Source of the DNA: Chromera velia
Taxonomy: Eukaryota; Sar; Chromeraceae
Reading direction: 5' to 3'
Assembly (NCBI GenBank): GCA_018398765.1
Contig: JAHBMJ010000695.1
Span: 1-43,082, forward strand
DNA: 43,082 bases
Below are positions 12,285 through 24,646 of this stretch, in pieces. The stretch's first letter is position 1; the number at the start of each line of letters is the position of its first letter. The notes beneath the pieces are model-generated. The model was given only the letters and a program-made list of their open reading frames with translations. It was not told the DNA's origin and searched no databases. The translations under genes and the position numbers were made by a program.

Positions 12285-12569
12285 TTATTTGTGCGTCTCC
12301 GGATCTGAAGACTCGAATTCTTCCGACATCATGGTTGCGTCTACTTTCTTTGGTGTGGCTGCTTTTGTTTGCCCTCCCTTCCCCTTCCCCCCTCTCTTGA
12401 ATGTCAAGTTGGGAAACAAACGCGGTGGGTTCTGAACGGTCGCTAAAGATTCCAAAGAGATCAAAGGCGACGTGGACACGCACAAGTGCAGTGCATGCGG
12501 GACAAGTGGAATGATCGAAGTGACTGATATCGTATCTTGTTCATCAGCGCCGCTGTCAATGCCTGTCAT
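12285..12569 (-). CDS. Possible small Lys-rich ORF or terminal exon
   Basis: A 94-codon minus-strand frame starts with ATG at 12569. The first half looks non-descript. The last 40 residues have a plausible protein tail: LTFKRGGKGKGGQTKAATPK followed by an acidic end (SEEFESSDPETHK) and TAA. It might be a short gene or the last exon of a gene whose other exons I cannot find; the sequence upstream on this strand is an AT-rich island. No family is recognised and there is no splice or expression evidence. Confidence 0.25.
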   Translation of the reverse strand: MTGIDSGADEQDTISVTSIIPLVPHALHLCVSTSPLISLESLATVQNPPRLFPNLTFKRGGKGKGGQTKAATPKKVDATMMSEEFESSDPETHK

Positions 12570-12589
12570 GCACTGACCGTTCTGATCTG

Positions 12590-14726
12590 TCTGTGCATAT
12601 AGGGTCTACATGTCTGCCAGTGCATCTATAGGTCTGCATGCATCTCAGCCGTCTGCCTCGCAATCTGCTGCGGAGTATGCCTAGGATTAGGATAAGCCTA
12701 TAGGGATAAGCGCGGGCCATGCTATGCTACAATTACACATGGCGTTGATACATGATAATCAGTCATACAGCGGACTTTAGAAACGTTCTTCCTCTATGCC
12801 TAGATATTTGCCACTGATCGAGCTAGTCAGTCAGCGGAGCGTTACTTTGATAGATATTAACTCACAGATTATACTCCGCTACAGTCATAAAACTAAATAC
12901 ATGCACCCAAATATTTACGGCTAGATACGGTTAGACATATAAAATTATATATATAAAAAAAATGTATGAATTTACTAGTGAATTTACGTAATTTAAGTTA
13001 CAATTTAATTACCACCGTGAATAATTCATCCAATTTTGAATATTTTTGACACAGACTTTGGAAAAAAAAAAAAATGGATATAACTTAAATTCAATGTTTT
13101 GAATGATCGTAGAATATTGTAAGTACAAACGAGAATTCAGTCTTATATGAAGATAGACTTCATTCTACTTTTATCTTTCCTATTTGAATGATGGCCTCAT
13201 ATGGCCTCTCCACTTCCATCTTTCTGTCTGTTTACCTGATGCCCTAAGGTTTTAATTTAAAGTGATCGATGATCGAGGGTTTTTATGGTTTGGTCTAGAT
13301 AGGTCTAGACCGTTTTTTACCGGGCCCTGGCACACCACTGGAGCCTGTGCAAGTGGCATTCTTCATGGATGCATCTCTGCAGGAGCTATAACGCGCTTTG
13401 CATACGAAAGCCATGCAGACTGGACAAAAAAAAAAATTAAATCATGCAAATCGCCTCGGGCGGTAGCTTAGCTCTGCTAGCAGCTGAGATCAGCTGAGAG
13501 ACCCTGATATCGCATGCATCCGCATAACGTATTTTTTCATTTTTGGAGGGGGGTTCGGTTCTATCTAGCTCCGTCTGTCATGTACTGTCATGGTCAGTCG
13601 GTGTCACCCACATTCGAAAATGTGCCCCTCAAGCAATTCGTATGGAGCCGCAATCGCATCAATTACTTCACTCCTCATGCATGATACGTGCCCCTCAAGT
13701 AACTCGTACGGAGTTGCATGTGTATGCATGCGCGCGGTCCCAAAAAGCATATTTTGCGCGCGTTGCCGTGGCCCCCGCCATGCCCCCGCCACTTGCCCAT
13801 TGCAGACAAGACATGCCCAAGCCATCAATCACATTGCATGTGGCCGACCCCCTAAATGGCCCCCTGAGGCACTCACCCAACTGGTTGGGTGTATCCCGTT
13901 AACTTTTATACATTTTCTCACGCACATGCATGTTTTGACCTGCAAATTTGCTTGAAGATGTAAGCCACTGGCTTACCTGCATACGTTTCTCCGCAATTTA
14001 CGAAGAATGGAACAACTCTGCAAGTTCTGCAAAAGTTTCTGCAGTTGTGAGCAGGAATAGATTAACTTTTAGGATCAGTAACATCACATAAGATCACATT
14101 TGTACTTCCTCAGTCTGTCAGTTGTCTCTGTCCTTTAACACGCTTGGCCTGGAGCCTATCCCAGTCTGGATCACGCAAGATGGAAGCCCAACAGGGAGAG
14201 GAGCTGACCTTGCTTCCAGGAATCCACGGGTTGCCTGGGTGAGCTTCATTTGTATTGCGATCTAAGAGCGCCTTCGGCGCCCAAATCAGTTACAATCTCC
14301 TTAAGAAATCAGCTTTGATCTCTCTGTGCTCCCCAAATCGAAACAACATTGAACGCGAGAAGCATTGGACTCGCCCATCTGTGCTGTACTTGTTTTGCCA
14401 TGAACTTTCTGACGGGCTGCCCGCTTCGTCACGCTCACGCATGGCCTGTTTTGTCTTCTAATACATATATAGAGTCTGAGTGTGTGCATGTGTGCTTGGA
14501 TGCATCTCAAAAACCGACTCCGACTTCTAACGATCCGGTAGCTTGGGGAACTATGAGAACGAATCCCAAGTGTCAGTCTTTCTTTCAGGAGACTCTTTGT
14601 GACTGTGTGGCTGAGAACCGTCAAGGGTCACCCCTGTGCTTTTTGGATATTGATATTTTTTTTCACAACAAAGCAGTTTCGGTCTGTACGCATGGTCTTT
14701 GCACAGTCCAGACAGCTTGACCTTGT
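12590..14726. other. AT-rich island and gene-free flank
   Basis: Bases 12680-13260 are strongly AT-rich (for example around 12930-12960 and 13000-13080) and carry no coding frame. Bases 13300-14726 are closer to average composition but also show no exon I would defend. The stretch contains a pair of imperfect tandem words at 13618 and 13686. It may be a degraded mobile element. Confidence 0.5.
13618..13715 (+). repeat. Imperfect tandem repeat of about 28 bp
   Basis: The word GTGCCCCTCAAG followed by A-rich and CGTA-GGAG bases occurs at about 13621 and again at about 13689 with four or so substitutions. The spacing is about 68 bp. Origin unknown. Confidence 0.55.
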
Positions 14727-15113
14727 TTAGATTTCCATTTCATGTTGCCGTAGCGGGTTTAGAAGAACCTGTGTGCGATGAAATACAATATACATGGTTA
14801 ACTCCACCGCTCCCTCGTTGTATATCTGCCCCGGCACGCATGTGAATGTGGACTTCGACATGCTCCTCACAATGTCCACATCGCTGAAAGTTTTTGTGTT
14901 TTGTGTGTCATCATTATTGTGCAGAACGACGCCTGTTGACGACCTCTCCAACTTTGGGGACATGCGAGTCTTCCTTTTTGTCTGTACAGTCTGTGGCTTC
15001 CAGGCACCAATCTCAAAATTGAGCAAGGAAGGCGCGACGTCTTGATTGTGCAGGCGTCCTAAGTTTGCGTTTTTTTGTAGGTTGAAAAGTGATTTAGTCA
15101 GTTGGTAATACAT
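14727..15113 (-). CDS. Uncertain 128-codon open frame
   Basis: This is an uninterrupted minus-strand ATG frame with mixed composition, less repetitive than most spurious frames in the window (for example NFEIGAWKPQTVQTKRKTRM). No domain is recognised and the opposite strand is also open across 14794-15045, so chance is a real possibility. The sequence could be a relic of a mobile element or an unannotated single-exon gene. Confidence 0.18.
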   Translation of the reverse strand: MYYQLTKSLFNLQKNANLGRLHNQDVAPSLLNFEIGAWKPQTVQTKRKTRMSPKLERSSTGVVLHNNDDTQNTKTFSDVDIVRSMSKSTFTCVPGQIYNEGAVELTMYIVFHRTQVLLNPLRQHEMEI

Positions 15114-15381
15114 TAGATGATGTCAGTGAAGCGTTACTGAACGCACTCCCTATGCAAACATTTCTTCCGTTTGGCAATCATCGATCAGGTCTGGCAGGCA
15201 ATGGCATGTGCACGCTCTTCCCATTGGCAACTCTCTCCTCCCGGCCTAGCTCTGACTGTTTCCAGCCGCCCATTGAATTTTCCCACGCGAGTTTGCATTC
15301 TACCTTTCTGCCTGCCTGTCGATCTCCAATTTCTCAGTCGATTGCAGTATTGACCTTTCTCTGACCACTGCATTCCTTCAG

Positions 15382-16522
15382 GGTAACAGACCGACCGTTT
15401 GGCACGGGACCGCGGCTGAGGTCAGTTGGAAAGGTCGCATGATCGTGGATCCAATATAAATAGAGCGCATGAACGTGTCTCAATCTTCCAAAGGCCAAAT
15501 TCTTGGACGGGTCTCTTGTTTTCTTGCTAGCTTCCTCTCCTGAGTTGTTTCTGTACAATGCCTTTGGCAATGCCGTCCTACAGTCGTTGCTTTCAGCTGA
15601 GCACAAATTATTCATACTCTATATGCATTGATTAGGACAAACGCAGAGCAGGTTGTATGAGAGAGTTTGTTTCCGCACAGCCCTAGCTTCCATGCTTTTT
15701 TGTGGGATGTCTTTCTGCTTGATTGCAGGGCAAGGATTCATGAACTGGAAGAGCTCCTAGAAAATCAGAGGCAACAGTCTGAACAAAACCTCCGTCTGCT
15801 CTGGCAGGAAGTAAGTTTGCTTCATCTCAACCGGTTTCTGTCACTACGAAGACGTCTTGTGATGCTCCCACTAGAAAGCACCTCTCTCTTTCCTAGTTGA
15901 GGTTCTGTTGGTGGAATTTGCTAGTGCAGAAGCTCAGACAAATTGTCAGAATGTTAATTCCCGCTACATGCAAGCACATGCAATCATGCAAATGAACGAA
16001 AGCTAGGACAAATGAGATCCGACATCAGTGGCTGTGTGACACGTGTGCGTGTCGGTATCCATCTGCATGGCAGAAAGATGAAAGAGGAAAAGACACAATC
16101 GCGTTCCTTTTTTTTTCATTTTCTGCATGCACATCAACACAGTTCATCTGGTGGGTCCAAACGAATCTCTCTGCCTGAAGTTCTTTCTGCCCATGTCCAT
16201 CTGTTTATATCCTTCGGGATCCCGGCCCCCCCTCTCTCTCGAGTCTTGGCTCTTTTTGCTCATCTACCCCACCCCTCCCTCTTTCTTTTTCTCTCTGTCT
16301 GCATGTCTCTCTTAGCGTGCAGCAACGTACCTACGTGTGTGTTACTGCATGAGTGAATGAATGAATGAAAGAAAGAAAGCAAGAAAGAAAGAAAGAAAGC
16401 AGGAAGGAAGGAAGCAAGCAAGCAAGCAAGAAAGGAAGGAAGGAAGGAGGGAAGGAAGGGAGAAGTGAGGAATGGAAAACACAAAGAAAATGTAAAACAA
16501 CAAGAGAAGGGGAGGGATAGAT

Positions 16523-16559
<37 letters not shown>

Positions 16560-18151
16560 AAGAGAGAGAGAGAGAAATCAACTTTTACAAAGTGTGATCA
16601 CTTGCGCGTGTGCCTTCATCCAGAAGTACGCAGTTCTTGTGCTTAGTCTATTCCAAAACCATGATTGACTTCAAATCCTCTTTGTCCTCTGCATGCAGCA
16701 AGAGAAGACCGCACAGGAGGAGAAACAGATCGAAGAACTGACTGCCCAGATCGATGACGTAAGCAATCACTGCATGCTCATCATCTTCAATGGAATCTGT
16801 ATGCATGATGAGGTTTGACCACACGCAATGTCCATCCATTTCTCCACACGACCAGCTTGAGGGGTCCAGGCCCCTAGCTATTCGTGACAACTGTAGATAC
16901 AATGATACCCAAAAGACGCTGTGATGATACAAAAAATCCCCCACAGAAATATACAGACCGTCCTAAGAGATCTGTCCTCCTAGTTCATATGGGGTACTGA
17001 GTAAAACACTGTCATGCATGAGTCCTTACTTCTATCCTGTTTTTCCTATATCCCTACAAAGACTTACCCCAAAAAATAGTATACAAAAAAAGTGTATAAA
17101 AAAATGATAATGATATCAATTAATTATATACACTTGTTACGAACTACTCGTAACAGGAAGAGCTAGGGCGGCGCAAGCCCTAAGAACATAAAAAGAGGAA
17201 CGAGACTGCTGAGACTGGAGTCACTAAATTCTGGAGACTATGATCATAGAAGTAGGATACAACAAGTCCCATGTTTATATGGATTAATTAATAGATTCAT
17301 CTCAAGTCCATCGCCACTCTAAAGGTTATTCATTAGGTTATTCACAATACACTACTCGACTCTCCATGACTGCTATTCAATTCCAATCTACTCAAGAGAA
17401 CGATCATCGATCCACTAGAAGATGTCGACTCTACACCAGGCTGCATCGGGTTGCAATGAGTGACAGGATGGCATGCAACGCAATAGGACGGTGGCCTAGC
17501 TTACGGTGCGCCTCTACATGACGCACGCACGCAACACCAAGAGGACCCAGGCACCGGCGCACGTCAGCATCCGCGATCCTGCTGAGAGACTCGCCGAGAC
17601 CCACGCACACATAGGCGCATACATCAAAATGCCTGGGCCCGCGCTGGCGGCGCTGCTCGGCTTAAGTCGTCCTGGCACCGCCAGGCAGTCCAGGACACAC
17701 TTTTAATTTATGATATCAATTTTTGTACTTTGTTTTTTTATCAACTATAAAGAGTTAGAAGCTCAAACTAATTAACAACGCATGTAAGTCAAGTCATGAT
17801 GTATAAGCACGTTTAGTTTCAATTCCTAACTCTTTATAGTTGGTGAAAAAAAAAAGTGTAAAAAAAAATGATATCAGCATCCCTAGCAGCATCCTTTATC
17901 AACATCCTTTATCCCCAGTATATATAAGACTGGCGGCTGCGTGACGACTCATTACGTTTGCTGCGCAGACGTTTGACTGATTTTTGACAATCCTGGCAAT
18001 CCATTCAATACCACACATCCACTCCCGATTCATACAGACTAATATAGACTGAGTGTCTGACTCATCATGAATCAAATGGATTTCTTTTCAGACACATGCC
18101 TCCAGCAAGGCATTCCCATATGGTCCCACTTCCCCGATGCCAGAGTCATAA
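15382..18151 (+). CDS. Coiled-coil protein, 3' exons only
   Basis: Four plus-strand exons join in phase: 15382-15420, 15729-15810, 16699-16758 and 18092-18151 (TAA). The second and third encode heptad-like helices: RIHELEELLENQRQQSEQN followed by LRLLWQE, then QEKTAQEEKQIEELTAQIDD. The second and third have standard donors (GTAAGT, GTAAGC), and all have pyrimidine-rich AG acceptors. The last exon (THASSKAFPYGPTSPMPES) is phase-compatible but short, so it is less certain. The first listed exon starts in phase 2, so at least one upstream exon exists and was not found; the start codon is unknown. The last intron (16759-18091) contains mobile-element remnants. The protein is probably a structural or scaffolding coiled coil, but no family can be named. 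Confidence 0.5.
16355..16580 (+). repeat. Purine microsatellite, GAAA/GGAA/GA
   Basis: A purine-only compound microsatellite in an intron of the coiled-coil gene: (GAAA)n, then (GGAA)n and (GCAA)n, then (GA)n ending near 16575. Confidence 0.9.
17135..17697. mobile_element. Probable solo LTR (retrotransposon remnant)
   Basis: The 563-bp segment begins TGTTACGA, ends CAGGACA (5' TG...CA 3', TGT/ACA termini), and is flanked on both sides by CACT (17131-17134 and 17698-17701), a likely target-site duplication. The first 21 bases form an inverted repeat (TGTTACGA...TCGTAACA). A possible TATA-like word (CATAAAAAG) lies about 55 bp in. Outside the element the DNA is AT-rich on both sides, and the GC-rich part stops exactly at the right boundary. 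No internal coding region or second LTR is present. A second copy elsewhere in the genome would confirm it. Confidence 0.5.
17711..17876. repeat. MITE-like inverted repeat with TGATATCA ends
   Basis: Two arms of about 48 bp (17711-17758 and 17826-17876) are imperfect reverse complements, sharing TGATATCA ends and the block CAACTATAAAGAGTTAG. A spacer of about 67 bp separates them. The word AAAAAAATGAT...GATATCA also occurs just left of the adjacent LTR (17096-17118). The layout suggests a small non-autonomous foldback element into which, or next to which, the LTR inserted. Confidence 0.6.
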
Positions 18152-18302
18152 ATGTGCGCGTTACTAGTTTTAGTTACTTTATATAGTAGCGCTAGCTAGC
18201 TGTTACTTTTAGATACTTGCTGATACTTAAACAACATCCTTCCTCAGAGTTCCTCTCTGAATTCTAGAGTCTAGATTCCTTTCTTGTAGACCGTCGATCG
18301 CT

Positions 18303-21300
18303 TTACGCCTCTGCTAGCCTGCAAGACAGCTCAACCACTTCGACACCGCCTTGTCCCCCAGCTATGGCGACGCGGAAAAGCTTCTGCTGAGACGACTTTT
18401 TTGAACTCTGATTTAAATCTGCGGTCTTGACGTCCCAAGCATCTAAGGACGAAACGTCAGCAATTGGCGAGGCAAGGACCTTGTCGGCAATGTTCTCAGA
18501 TATCTGGATCTGCGTGACTTCCCCTTCTCCTGCTCTGTCCTTTCCTGTATCTTCTTGGCCTTTTTTCAAGGCGCCACAATCAAGTCTCCACACACGAAGC
18601 CTTTGATCCCATCCAGCCGAAAACAGAAACGGGAAAGACGGAATAGCGAGACCTGCAAGAGACACCGGAGCTCACATGTTCAGCAGCAGGAAAGATACAA
18701 TCAGCGCGATCTCAGAATCACAAGACTCGACCCAATTTATTTCGAGGGGCTGACCCAAAGTCCTTTTTCAAACAGAAGAACGCAAGAAACGGCAAAAGCA
18801 TTGCGACAAACAGGGACCAAAGCCTTATTCAGAGACCCCCCAACCATACAGCCGAACAGTCAGACCTCTGACTGCAGAAGCGTGTGCCAACTGCAATCTT
18901 CTGGAGGCAACAATCTGGCTGAGGATGTCCCTATCCCCCCCCGTCTCCCGAGACCCTCCCTTTCCCTTTCCCGTCCCTTCTCCTGTGAAGGAGCTCTCCC
19001 TCGAGACGCCCGATGCACCGGCCGAGCAGAGAGCAAAAACACGGAGATGCAGGATGACGATGTCCTGGTCATCACCCCCAGACACCAGAAGGACGCTCGC
19101 AAGGCGCACCGTTTTTGTGCTTTCTCGCTCGGTCTCACGGTCTTCCCCAAGACCTGAAAGGTCCGTCAGGGCCACGCAATTTGCCCCAAAATTATGGGCT
19201 TCGTGAACTTGTAAGAGGAGGAGACGGGGAGAGCTGAGGAGGGAGGTGGCAGGGCTCTGAATGGAAGAGGAGGAAGAGGAAGAGGAGGAAGGGGGTGAAT
19301 TCACACACGCTCGCTTCTTGGAAGAGTGTTCTGTCGCCTCTTCTGCTCTTCTTTCGCTCTCCTCATCCCAGAGGAGAAGGAAAATACAGAGACGGCCCTG
19401 GGTTGTTCCGGCCACAACGAGACCAGACAGAGTCGCTCGGAGGCGCGAAAGCGACACCGTTAGTGAATGGGAACCCGCACTCTCTTTGGAGGAGACGGAA
19501 GAAAAAGGCGGTTGGGTGGAGAGAGACGCGAGGCACAGGCAGGCTCCAGGCAGCTGCACCGTCTGACGCGGCTGGACGGAAGTCAGACGGAAGGACGAAG
19601 CCTCTTGCTGGCTTTGTCCTGTACTAACACCTGCATTCTTTCCTTCAACACTGCACAGCGTCAGTTTAGCTGCAGAGCTGCCAGCCACAACCGCAGCTCT
19701 CATGATGTCCCTCCAACTTTCTCCTCTCAACTCCGCGTCTTCCTGTGCCATGTCACAATCTTCATGGGTGGGGTCAGAGACGCAAAGAGGTGGAGGGAGT
19801 GAGGTCACGGAAGTTAGTCGTTCGTCTCCGAATTGATAACTTCTTCCTTGACCTTCCTTCTCACCCTGCCCAAAGGCTTCAGCACTGCGTGGGGGGAATG
19901 TGAAGGATCCTCCAGAAAGCAGAGCGAGCTTGCGAAGAAAGACACGGGGGGCCTCCCCCCTCTGCCCAGACTTGGGGCAAACGGTAAAAAGCCCTAACGT
20001 CGTCCGAGCACCTGCATTCATCAACGGCAGGGCACCAAGTAAGTGAAAGCACATCGGTAAAGTGGTCTGTCCGATGAATACAGAGTCATACAAGTGGAGG
20101 CTGTGACTGTTTGGAACCGCAGGGAGAAAAAAGGAATCACAACACGCCAGAATTCAGTGAAAGAACGCCAGAACCAGCGATCATTTCGAGCAAAAGAGTC
20201 TATCGAAGTCAGGTTTTGACCTACATGAGGGTCGTTCCCTCGCCCCCTCTCCTTTTCGACTGACCGACTGAGCAGACGATCTCAGCCTCTCCTTCCGGGC
20301 CCCTCAGGCGCACAGGCCACACAGCACGCACTGCAGCAGGGTGCTCTTCGGATGAGTCAGCTGCCCGGAGATGCAGAGACCCTTGCTGCACCTGATCTGC
20401 TGGGCTCCCAGACTCCCCCTGTGTGTGTGTGTCTCCCTCTTTGCCAGGGAGGATTTGCAACAGCTTTACTGCGTTGTCCTCCCCACCTGTGCACAGAAGG
20501 CCTGCATGCGGGAGGGAGGGAAGGAGGGGAGAGGGAGGGGGCACATCCTTGAACGAACAACGATGGCTCGACCGGTGATCCGTTAACGTCCTACCAAACT
20601 CCGATATGGTTTTCTGTCATCACTTTTCAAAGAGAAACGCAGATGGAAAGAACATACTCAACGAAGCCTTGGGAAACAAATCATCCGCACAAAAGGGTAA
20701 ATGCCCCAACCATTACTCCCCTGTGCGGACGCAAAAAGCGAACTGAGCAAAACAAGGTTCCTCTTACTTCTGCCACCAACCATCTGCGAGGAAACAGGCA
20801 CAGTGGATGTGCTTCCCGTGAAAACCCGGACGAAGGGAAAGTGCCGAGGGTCTTTCTTCCCCCACCCCCCTGCCCCCCCCGAGCACCATCTCCGTCCAGT
20901 TCACAGAGTCGCCAGCCAAAAAGGCCAAAGACACCGCGGCAGTGCACGAATCCTCCCCAGTACGCTCCTGACGCACGCCACGCACCGCGTCGAGTGGTCT
21001 CTTGGACCCCCCGCAAGGCAGACGGAGGGCTTCCTGCACGCAAAGGGGGGGCGAAGGGGAACAGAGAAGGTCTAGTCCACAAGAACACGACGGAAAATTG
21101 GAGGGGGGAGAGGATTGCGAGTGAAGGATCGGCTCCAGGGCCACACCAGGAAATGGATGAGTGCAGATCGAGAAGGCACTTCCAGAGAAAACGCGCAGTG
21201 CGTGTAGAAACACAAATGGAGTCAAAAGGAAAAATTTAATTAAACGTCTACCATCCCGGCTCAAGAGAGGCATGCAACTAACTGCATATGGACCGTCGTG

Positions 21301-24300
21301 CAGACCGACAGCATACAGACCATCGCTGATGCCGCATCCCAGAGAACAAGATCCGTAGCTCGAAAACAAAGAAGAACGTCGTGATCGTTTTTTGAATGAT
21401 CCAAATCACCCCTGCCGTCTTTCTCATTAGGAATTCCCATTTCTTCATCATCATCATCATCGTCACTCGCTTCTGCCCCCCCGCCTTCTGCGCCTTCTGT
21501 TCCTTCAGGCAGTGCTGCCGAGGGGGAAAGGAGACGAAAGACCTGGTTGATTTTGGGAATTTTTTGGTTGCGCAAGGTGGTGAAGATTCCGTCTTCACGG
21601 CTTCCAACACCTGCACGGCTCTCTGTTGGGACATCAGGGGTGCACTCCATCTCTGTAAGAGAGCCGTTGTTCCCACAAGATCTGACCAGGAAGCGCGAAG
21701 GGCTCTGGTGATCTCCCTCAAAGGCTGTGAGGGACTGAGACGGCACAACTCGGATATCGTTGACAGACTCTTTCCCGTGTACCCCCCTGGCAACACCCAA
21801 ATGAATTAGAGATCTATCGCTGCCCCCGTCTCCCAAAGAGTCAAGTGAGGGGAGACGGACAGCGTGAACGTCCCCGAATTCATCTCCGACAACGACAAGA
21901 AAGGCACTCACATGTGTGCTCTCTTGGACATTCTGGTCTAAGGGAACTGCCCCAAAAGAACAAAGCCTCGTGTTCTTCTTCTTTATCTTCAGACTTCCTG
22001 ACGCCCACTCTCTGCATGTCCACCCATTACCACTGTCAGACTGCAAGAAACCCACCCATAAGTGTCCCAAGTGATTCGTTGCCGCAGCACCCCAACATTC
22101 CCCCCCTACCCCCAAGGAATGGACTGTTCTCCCAAGGGAAAACAAAAACACCCGTGCAACTCTGCCTAATTCCGGTGCGAAGACACGCCAATAAAAGGGA
22201 GACCCCCGCTTCTCTCCCAACGACACAGCACAACAAAACCCCTCAGCAGTTCCTACCAGAAGGACGCCACCTCTCTGGTCGACACAGGTCAGCCGGTACC
22301 CCGACAGATGCACCAACAGTCTACAAAGAGGCCTACTACCAAACTCTTCACTCCCCTCATGAGAACCCGGAGCGGCTTCTACTCTCTCCCCTTCCACCCC
22401 GCCAGACTCTCTCTGTTTAGACTTCGAAAGGACAAAGATACGACCTTCATTCGACGTCACCAATAATTTCTTCCCCCAATTCTCGTCCTTCTTGTTCTCA
22501 CCCTCTAGCCCGAATTCATCCTTCACGAAACACAAACTCCTCACAAAATCCTTTGACACCCCCGAGCCTTCCATCCCCTCCTCCAGTCCCTCCACCTCTT
22601 CCTTCAATTTCCATTTCAAAGAAAACCCCCCACCCGCTTCTGCAGTCATCTCTCCTTTTGCCCCCCCCTTCTCCCCCAAACCTCTCAAGCCTGCAAGTCT
22701 CCAAATTTTCACGTCTCCATCCTCACCCCCTGATGCAACCAGACCCACCGCCTCATCCACTATCCCTGACCCCCCCTGTCCTCCTTCTGCTGCCAACGCA
22801 GACCCGGCAGAATGCGCACTCTCACTGACCCTTCCCCTTCCTACCGTCCCCTTCCCCAGAGCCTGCACACAATGCACCCCCTTCCCTTTGTGCCCTCGGA
22901 AGACTGACAAGGGACTCTGCCGGGGAATGGGAATCAGACTTCCGACCCCCTCACGGGACGGGAGAGTTGCGGGGATCTCCACAACAAAAAAACAGCATGC
23001 CGCATCTTCCCCTGCAGTCAAAACTCCCACCTTCTCTTCCACAGACCCCTGCAGTCTCTCACCATCACCCCCAGAGACACCTGCCCGAGCACTACCCGAT
23101 ACAGGAGGCGGGGACGTCAGTGTAACGTCCCAAATGCGGGACAAGTGGCCCACCAGGGTGACTAGAGCCGCGTACCCCCGTCCGCCCTCCCTCCTCATAT
23201 ACACCACAGCCTTCCTGTCGTCCCCCACAGAGGCCATCAGACGACCACCGAAAAAGAAACGGACACGAAAGACAGCCCCTCTGTGAGCCTCTAAACTTGC
23301 AAGCGGCGCAGGGAGACGGCTCACAATTACCCCGCTACGGGTCTGTTTGCGTGACTTGGCGGCCGCAGTCGAGAGACCTTCTGTGTTTTCTCTTGCATTG
23401 AAGCGCCAAAGTTCGATCTGCAGCAGAGAGGAAAAGCAAGGAAGAAGGCACTTGGAGAAGCGTCAGCCCTGCTACCGACCGTCCACCCAGAGTAATCCAA
23501 TGTCGCATCCAGCTGCATGTCACAACGACAAACGCCCCAACAGACGCAAAGGCGCAAATGAGCAAGACCCTCCCTCCTTTTCGTCCATTCTCTGCCTGCC
23601 AGAGGATCATCAGACCACCGCGCACACACAAGGGCAGCGAAGAGAAACACAGACGAAAAAGGCGACAAGCAATGAGAAGGCACGTCCGCTTTCAGCTATA
23701 TCGGCGAAACCCTCATTTTCAGCAAGATGGAGACAGAAAAAAGGAGCCAACCCAAATCATCTCACAAACGAAAAAACAAACAAACAAACCCTGCCTGTTG
23801 CCGTCCCCGCAGCAAACATCACCCACGGTCCCTCTGAGCCATCCACCCCTTCGCCTGAAGTCCCCGTCACACCGTGCCCACATTTCTGTGAAATGAGTAG
23901 GGCTGCAGAGAACAGCAGGCTCCACTTGAGAGGTTCAAATCGCCTCACATGCCGAACGCTTCCAGCAGACCCCCCACCTGACAAACAGGGGGATCGCACC
24001 TCCAGCTCATCCACAAAAGAGTGCCCACTGGCAACAAACAGACGCAGTCCCTCCGAACTGCCACCCCTCCCCACCCCGTCCCGCCCCCGACCGTCGTGCC
24101 ACACGGCCGCAAGGACCCAATCCTCAACGTCGGCTGTCAGAATGTCCAGAGGCACTCTGTAGGCCGATGCTCTCTCTACTGATCTACCTGTTCCCTTTCC
24201 TCCAAAGAAATAGATCTGCACACGCCTTTGCCCCCAGGCCAAAAGAATCTCTCCGTCTCCCTCTCCACCTTCCCCCCAGCCCCCTCCTCCGTCTCTGAAG

Positions 24301-24646
24301 GAGACGGCACACGGACCTGCATGTGAAGGAGATCGATGCGCAGACACAGTAGCCTCATAAAAGGCTCGATCAGAGAGCTAGAGGGCAACTGCATTGACGA
24401 AAGAGAGCAACACGAAATCGAGGCTTGGCGCATCTGCTCACCTTCCAAACCATGCAAGTGAGCACTTTGGTGGAATTCGAAACGCGCCGTCTCCTTGGTG
24501 GCATTCACATTCCAAACGAATAGAGAGTTGCCGGAACCGAACAATAGCGTCTCCGCATCTGCAAATGTCAAGCAGCTGACAGACTGGTGCGAAGACTGAC
24601 GCCTGACGCAAATACCGACCTCCTCCTTTGGCATCATGCCCTGCAT
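18303..24646 (-). CDS. WDR6/Trm734-like WD40-repeat protein
   Basis: In yeast and human this family (Trm734/Rtt10, WDR6) partners Trm7/FTSJ1 for 2'-O-methylation of tRNA position 34. Seven exons in phase, 24646-24442, 24316-23766, 23417-21321, 21033-20781, 20501-20265, 20011-18845 and 18652-18303 (TAA), total 4,860 nt, or 1,619 aa. Family-like segments run in order: HLHGLEG then EDWVLAAVW; LEAHRGAVFRVRF, MASVGDDRKAVVY, GHLSRIWDVTL and GVLTAGEDAACCF; FRGHKGKGVHCVQ and VASGGEDGDVKIWRL; PCGGSKRP; HGKHIHCACF with LLCTGGEDNAVKLL; HPAAVRAV; VSGGDDQDIVI; and finally LFSAGWDQRLRVWRL. It is longer than typical WDR6 (about 1,100 aa) because of low-complexity inserts, such as SDDDDDDEE near 21470 and a poly-Ser run near 19270. 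The ATG at 24646 is followed by another at 24637; CATGCAG there could instead be an acceptor of an upstream exon. The family call rests on motif memory, not a search. Confidence 0.87.

Noticed and set aside
22492..23286. 264-codon plus-strand open frame opposite the WDR6-like gene
   Set aside because: It is the antisense shadow of a long GC-rich exon. The minus frame carries WD-repeat motifs; this one is Pro/Ser-rich with none.
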